This document shows positions 13,300 to 14,582 of a stretch of DNA of 14,582 bases, one piece after another. The translations under genes and the position numbers were made by a program. Within the stretch, counting starts at the first letter, position 1, and each line of letters starts with the position of its first letter. A model generated the notes under the pieces. The model saw nothing but the letters and a program-made list of their open reading frames with translations. It had not been told where the DNA came from and searched no databases. The DNA is taken from assembly GCA_038211505.1 (NCBI GenBank), contig JBBQVO010000073.1:1-14582 (forward strand). Reading direction: 5' to 3'. Source of the DNA: JBBQVO01 sp038211505. GTDB lineage: Bacteria > Chloroflexota > Dehalococcoidia > DSTF01 > JACRBR01.

Positions 13300-13983
13300 G
13301 TGATACGTCAAGTTCCAGGGCGCGTTCGATGGGGTGTGATTGCTGTTTCTACGCCCAATCATCCTCTGCGCCTCGCCGGGCTGCTCGCGGCGAGCGTCGC
13401 CTTCTTCGCGATCGTCAGCGCCGCGGCGTATGTGTCCATCTGGATGATCGACGATCAGCGCAACGGCGGATCCGTCAGCGAGGTCGCGGGCGTGTCGGCA
13501 TTGCCGAAGCAGTCGGACTTCAACCTGCCTTCCGGCGTGCTGGCGCTGCAGCACATCACCGATGAGGCGCAGTTCGAGCAGACGGCCGGGTATAAGGCGT
13601 TCGTGCCGTCCGGCGATGCGCTGCCATCGATGACGAAGAGCGACGCGGTGCTCTCGCTGACCTTCCCCGACGCCGCTGGCGCCCGCGTAGGCCGCGTCGG
13701 CTTCTCGGCGCGTGACGGCGATGTCGACGGCATCGCGGGTCCGACGGTCGTTCTGCTCGAGGCGCCACTCTCGGCCGATGCGCATCCCGACGGGCTGCTG
13801 AAGCGGATCACGCTCGGCAGCGGGCGCGCGCTCGTCGCCAACATCTCCTGCCGCGGCCTCGTCGTCGACGTGCAGTTCTACTTCGGCCCGGAGCCGAAGG
13901 AGGGCGAGCCGTTCGTCACGCCGTACATGACTTCCGTCGCGCAGAAGAGCCTCGACGCCATCGTGCGCGAGTGTGCGTCCTAA
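13300..13983 (+). CDS. Single-pass membrane protein, function unknown
   Basis: A 227-residue product with an Arg-rich N-terminus, one hydrophobic segment at about 24-49 (LRLAGLLAASVAFFAIVSAAAY...) and a soluble domain of about 175 residues that should face outside the cytoplasm. I recognise no family or catalytic motif. The soluble domain has mixed strands (AVLSLTFPD, VGRVGFSARD, TVVLLEAPL, VVDVQFYFGPEP) and one Cys pair (Cys183 area in NISCRG and Cys225 near the end) that could form a disulfide. The start is uncertain: GTG 13300 has only a weak GAG upstream, and GTG 13336 is possible, which would still keep the membrane segment. A TTGACA at 13271 lacks a well-spaced -10 partner. The reverse-strand frame across it is a composition shadow. 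Confidence 0.72.
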   Translation: MIRQVPGRVRWGVIAVSTPNHPLRLAGLLAASVAFFAIVSAAAYVSIWMIDDQRNGGSVSEVAGVSALPKQSDFNLPSGVLALQHITDEAQFEQTAGYKAFVPSGDALPSMTKSDAVLSLTFPDAAGARVGRVGFSARDGDVDGIAGPTVVLLEAPLSADAHPDGLLKRITLGSGRALVANISCRGLVVDVQFYFGPEPKEGEPFVTPYMTSVAQKSLDAIVRECAS

Positions 13984-13984
13984 C

Positions 13985-14047
13985 GGATAGCGGATAGCTG
14001 TTGGCTGTTAGCTGTTGGCTGTTGGCGATCGGCGGTTGGCTGTAGGG
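13985..14047 (+). repeat. Nine-unit heptanucleotide array abutting a stop codon
   Basis: GGATAGC, GGATAGC, TGTTGGC, TGTTAGC, TGTTGGC, TGTTGGC, GATCGGC, GGTTGGC, TGTAGGG in exact 7-nt phase. It starts one base after the stop of the membrane-protein gene and is the longest of the arrays in the window. Confidence 0.85.
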
Positions 14048-14136
14048 TCGCTGCTTGCCGCGCCCGCGTCGGTCGGCATCGCGCGATCGCCAGCGCCAAC
14101 GTGGCCCGATCACGACCGCCCAAGCCGAACGCTGTG

Positions 14137-14160
14137 CCTCTGTGCCTCTGTGGTGAACTT
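14137..14160. repeat. Octanucleotide array (CCTCTGTG)n, second copy
   Basis: CCTCTGTG, CCTCTGTG, GTGAACTT. The stretch 14138-14158 is identical over 21 bases to 8317-8337. It ends just before the -10 box of the hydrolase gene. Confidence 0.75.
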
Positions 14161-14166
14161 CCGTCG

Positions 14167-14175
14167 TGGTACGAT
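14167..14175 (+). promoter_or_regulatory. Extended -10 box of a probable leaderless promoter
   Basis: TGGTACGAT fits an extended -10 (TGn followed by TACGAT, 4 of 6 matches). The ATG at 14182 starts 7 nt after the box, where transcription itself should begin, and no ribosome binding site lies between. No convincing -35 is seen, as is usual for extended -10 promoters. Confidence 0.45.
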
Positions 14176-14181
14176 CACGCG

Positions 14182-14582
14182 ATGGCGACTGATGCCCGGC
14201 GAAGCTTGAGCAGCGAAGTGTTTGCGGCCGGTGAGCTGGCGCAGCTGATGGCCGATCCGGTGTTTTACGGCGCCGGCATCCCGCGTGGCGATGGGCGGCA
14301 CGTCGTCGTGCTGCCGGGGCTCTTCGCCAATGATGTCTATCTCTATCCGATGCGCGAGTGGCTGCGACGGATCGGCTACCCGCCGGTGCGCTCGACGCTG
14401 CGCGCAAACGTCGGCTGCCCGCAACGGCTCAGCGAGCGCATCGAAGCGGAGTTGGAGCGCAAGATGCGCGGCGACGAGCGTCCGCTCGCGCTGATCGGTC
14501 ACAGCCGCGGCGGCCTGCTGGCGCGGGCGATCGCGGCGCGGCTTGGCGCGAGAGCGTCGCATCTGATCCTGCTCGGGTCGCC
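14182..14582 (+). CDS. Alpha/beta hydrolase, 3'-truncated
   Basis: The frame from ATG 14182 stays open to the window's right edge (133 complete codons). It encodes MATDARRSLSSEVFAAGELA, then VVVLPGLFANDVYLYPMREWL with a likely oxyanion region, and LALIGHSRGGLLARAIA containing the nucleophile elbow GHSRGG, followed by HLILLGSP. This is the N-terminal half of a serine-nucleophile alpha/beta hydrolase of the esterase/lipase/PGAP1-like kind, with the Asp and His of the triad beyond the edge. There is no signal peptide, so it should be cytoplasmic. It has no ribosome binding site and appears to be leaderless. Substrate unknown. Confidence 0.85.
   Translation, partial: MATDARRSLSSEVFAAGELAQLMADPVFYGAGIPRGDGRHVVVLPGLFANDVYLYPMREWLRRIGYPPVRSTLRANVGCPQRLSERIEAELERKMRGDERPLALIGHSRGGLLARAIAARLGARASHLILLGS

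Noticed and set aside
12784..13785. A 333-codon minus-strand open frame
   Set aside because: Its C-terminal part translates the miniature element and heptad array, and its N-terminal part is antisense to the membrane-protein gene.
8051..14160. The repeat arrays as a CRISPR array
   Set aside because: Units are 7-8 nt with no unique spacers between repeats and no cas genes, so they are simple tandem arrays.
1..14582. tRNA, rRNA or riboswitch genes
   Set aside because: No cloverleaf with a recognisable T-arm motif, rRNA segment or known riboswitch core was noticed on either strand by eye; a covariance-model search was not possible.

Overview
The window is high-GC bacterial DNA with gene-sized blocks on both strands. 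Two secreted proteins with Thr/Pro linkers (TPTPT type), a metzincin with a dockerin-like tail, a cyclase-like/SRPBCC protein, and intergenic spaces packed with short dispersed repeats together suggest an environmental Chloroflexota-like genome. That assignment is inference; no rRNA or other clean taxonomic marker is present.

Layout. 1-837: 3' part of tsaD (tRNA t6A synthesis), entering from the left edge. 838-1109: no gene, but several small hairpin-forming dispersed repeats. 1110-2747 (minus): a type I Baeyer-Villiger monooxygenase. 2836-5544 (plus): a good promoter whose spacer holds a run of 12 G, followed by two secreted-protein genes that overlap by ATGA (a cysteine-paired two-repeat protein, then a metzincin protease with Thr/Pro linker, calcium-binding acidic repeats and a dockerin-like duplicated loop). 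5557-7735 (minus): a DUF2652-type cyclase-like protein fused to an SRPBCC domain and a classical short-chain dehydrogenase (SDR). A 62-bp copy of the 3' end of the SDR gene lies over the end of the cyclase gene.

7817-12697 (minus): five genes that look like part of a phage structural module: a small beta-rich protein, a 656-residue tail-hub/fibre-like protein, a head-tail adaptor-like protein, a DNRLRE-like appendage protein with a probable 3' frameshift, and a small GNAT-like protein. No terminase, capsid, portal, integrase or lysis gene is visible, so this is a remnant, a domesticated tail-like module, or one piece of a scattered prophage. The spaces between and beside these genes hold in-phase heptanucleotide arrays, miniature inverted-repeat elements (one with perfect 38-bp termini) and an octanucleotide array.

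13300-13983 (plus): a single-pass membrane protein of unknown function. 14182-14582 (plus): the start of an alpha/beta hydrolase, probably translated from a leaderless mRNA, cut by the right edge.

The observations most worth following are the poly-G promoter spacer ahead of the secreted protease operon, the incomplete phage-tail-like island with repeats in its junctions, and the SDR-tail duplication.
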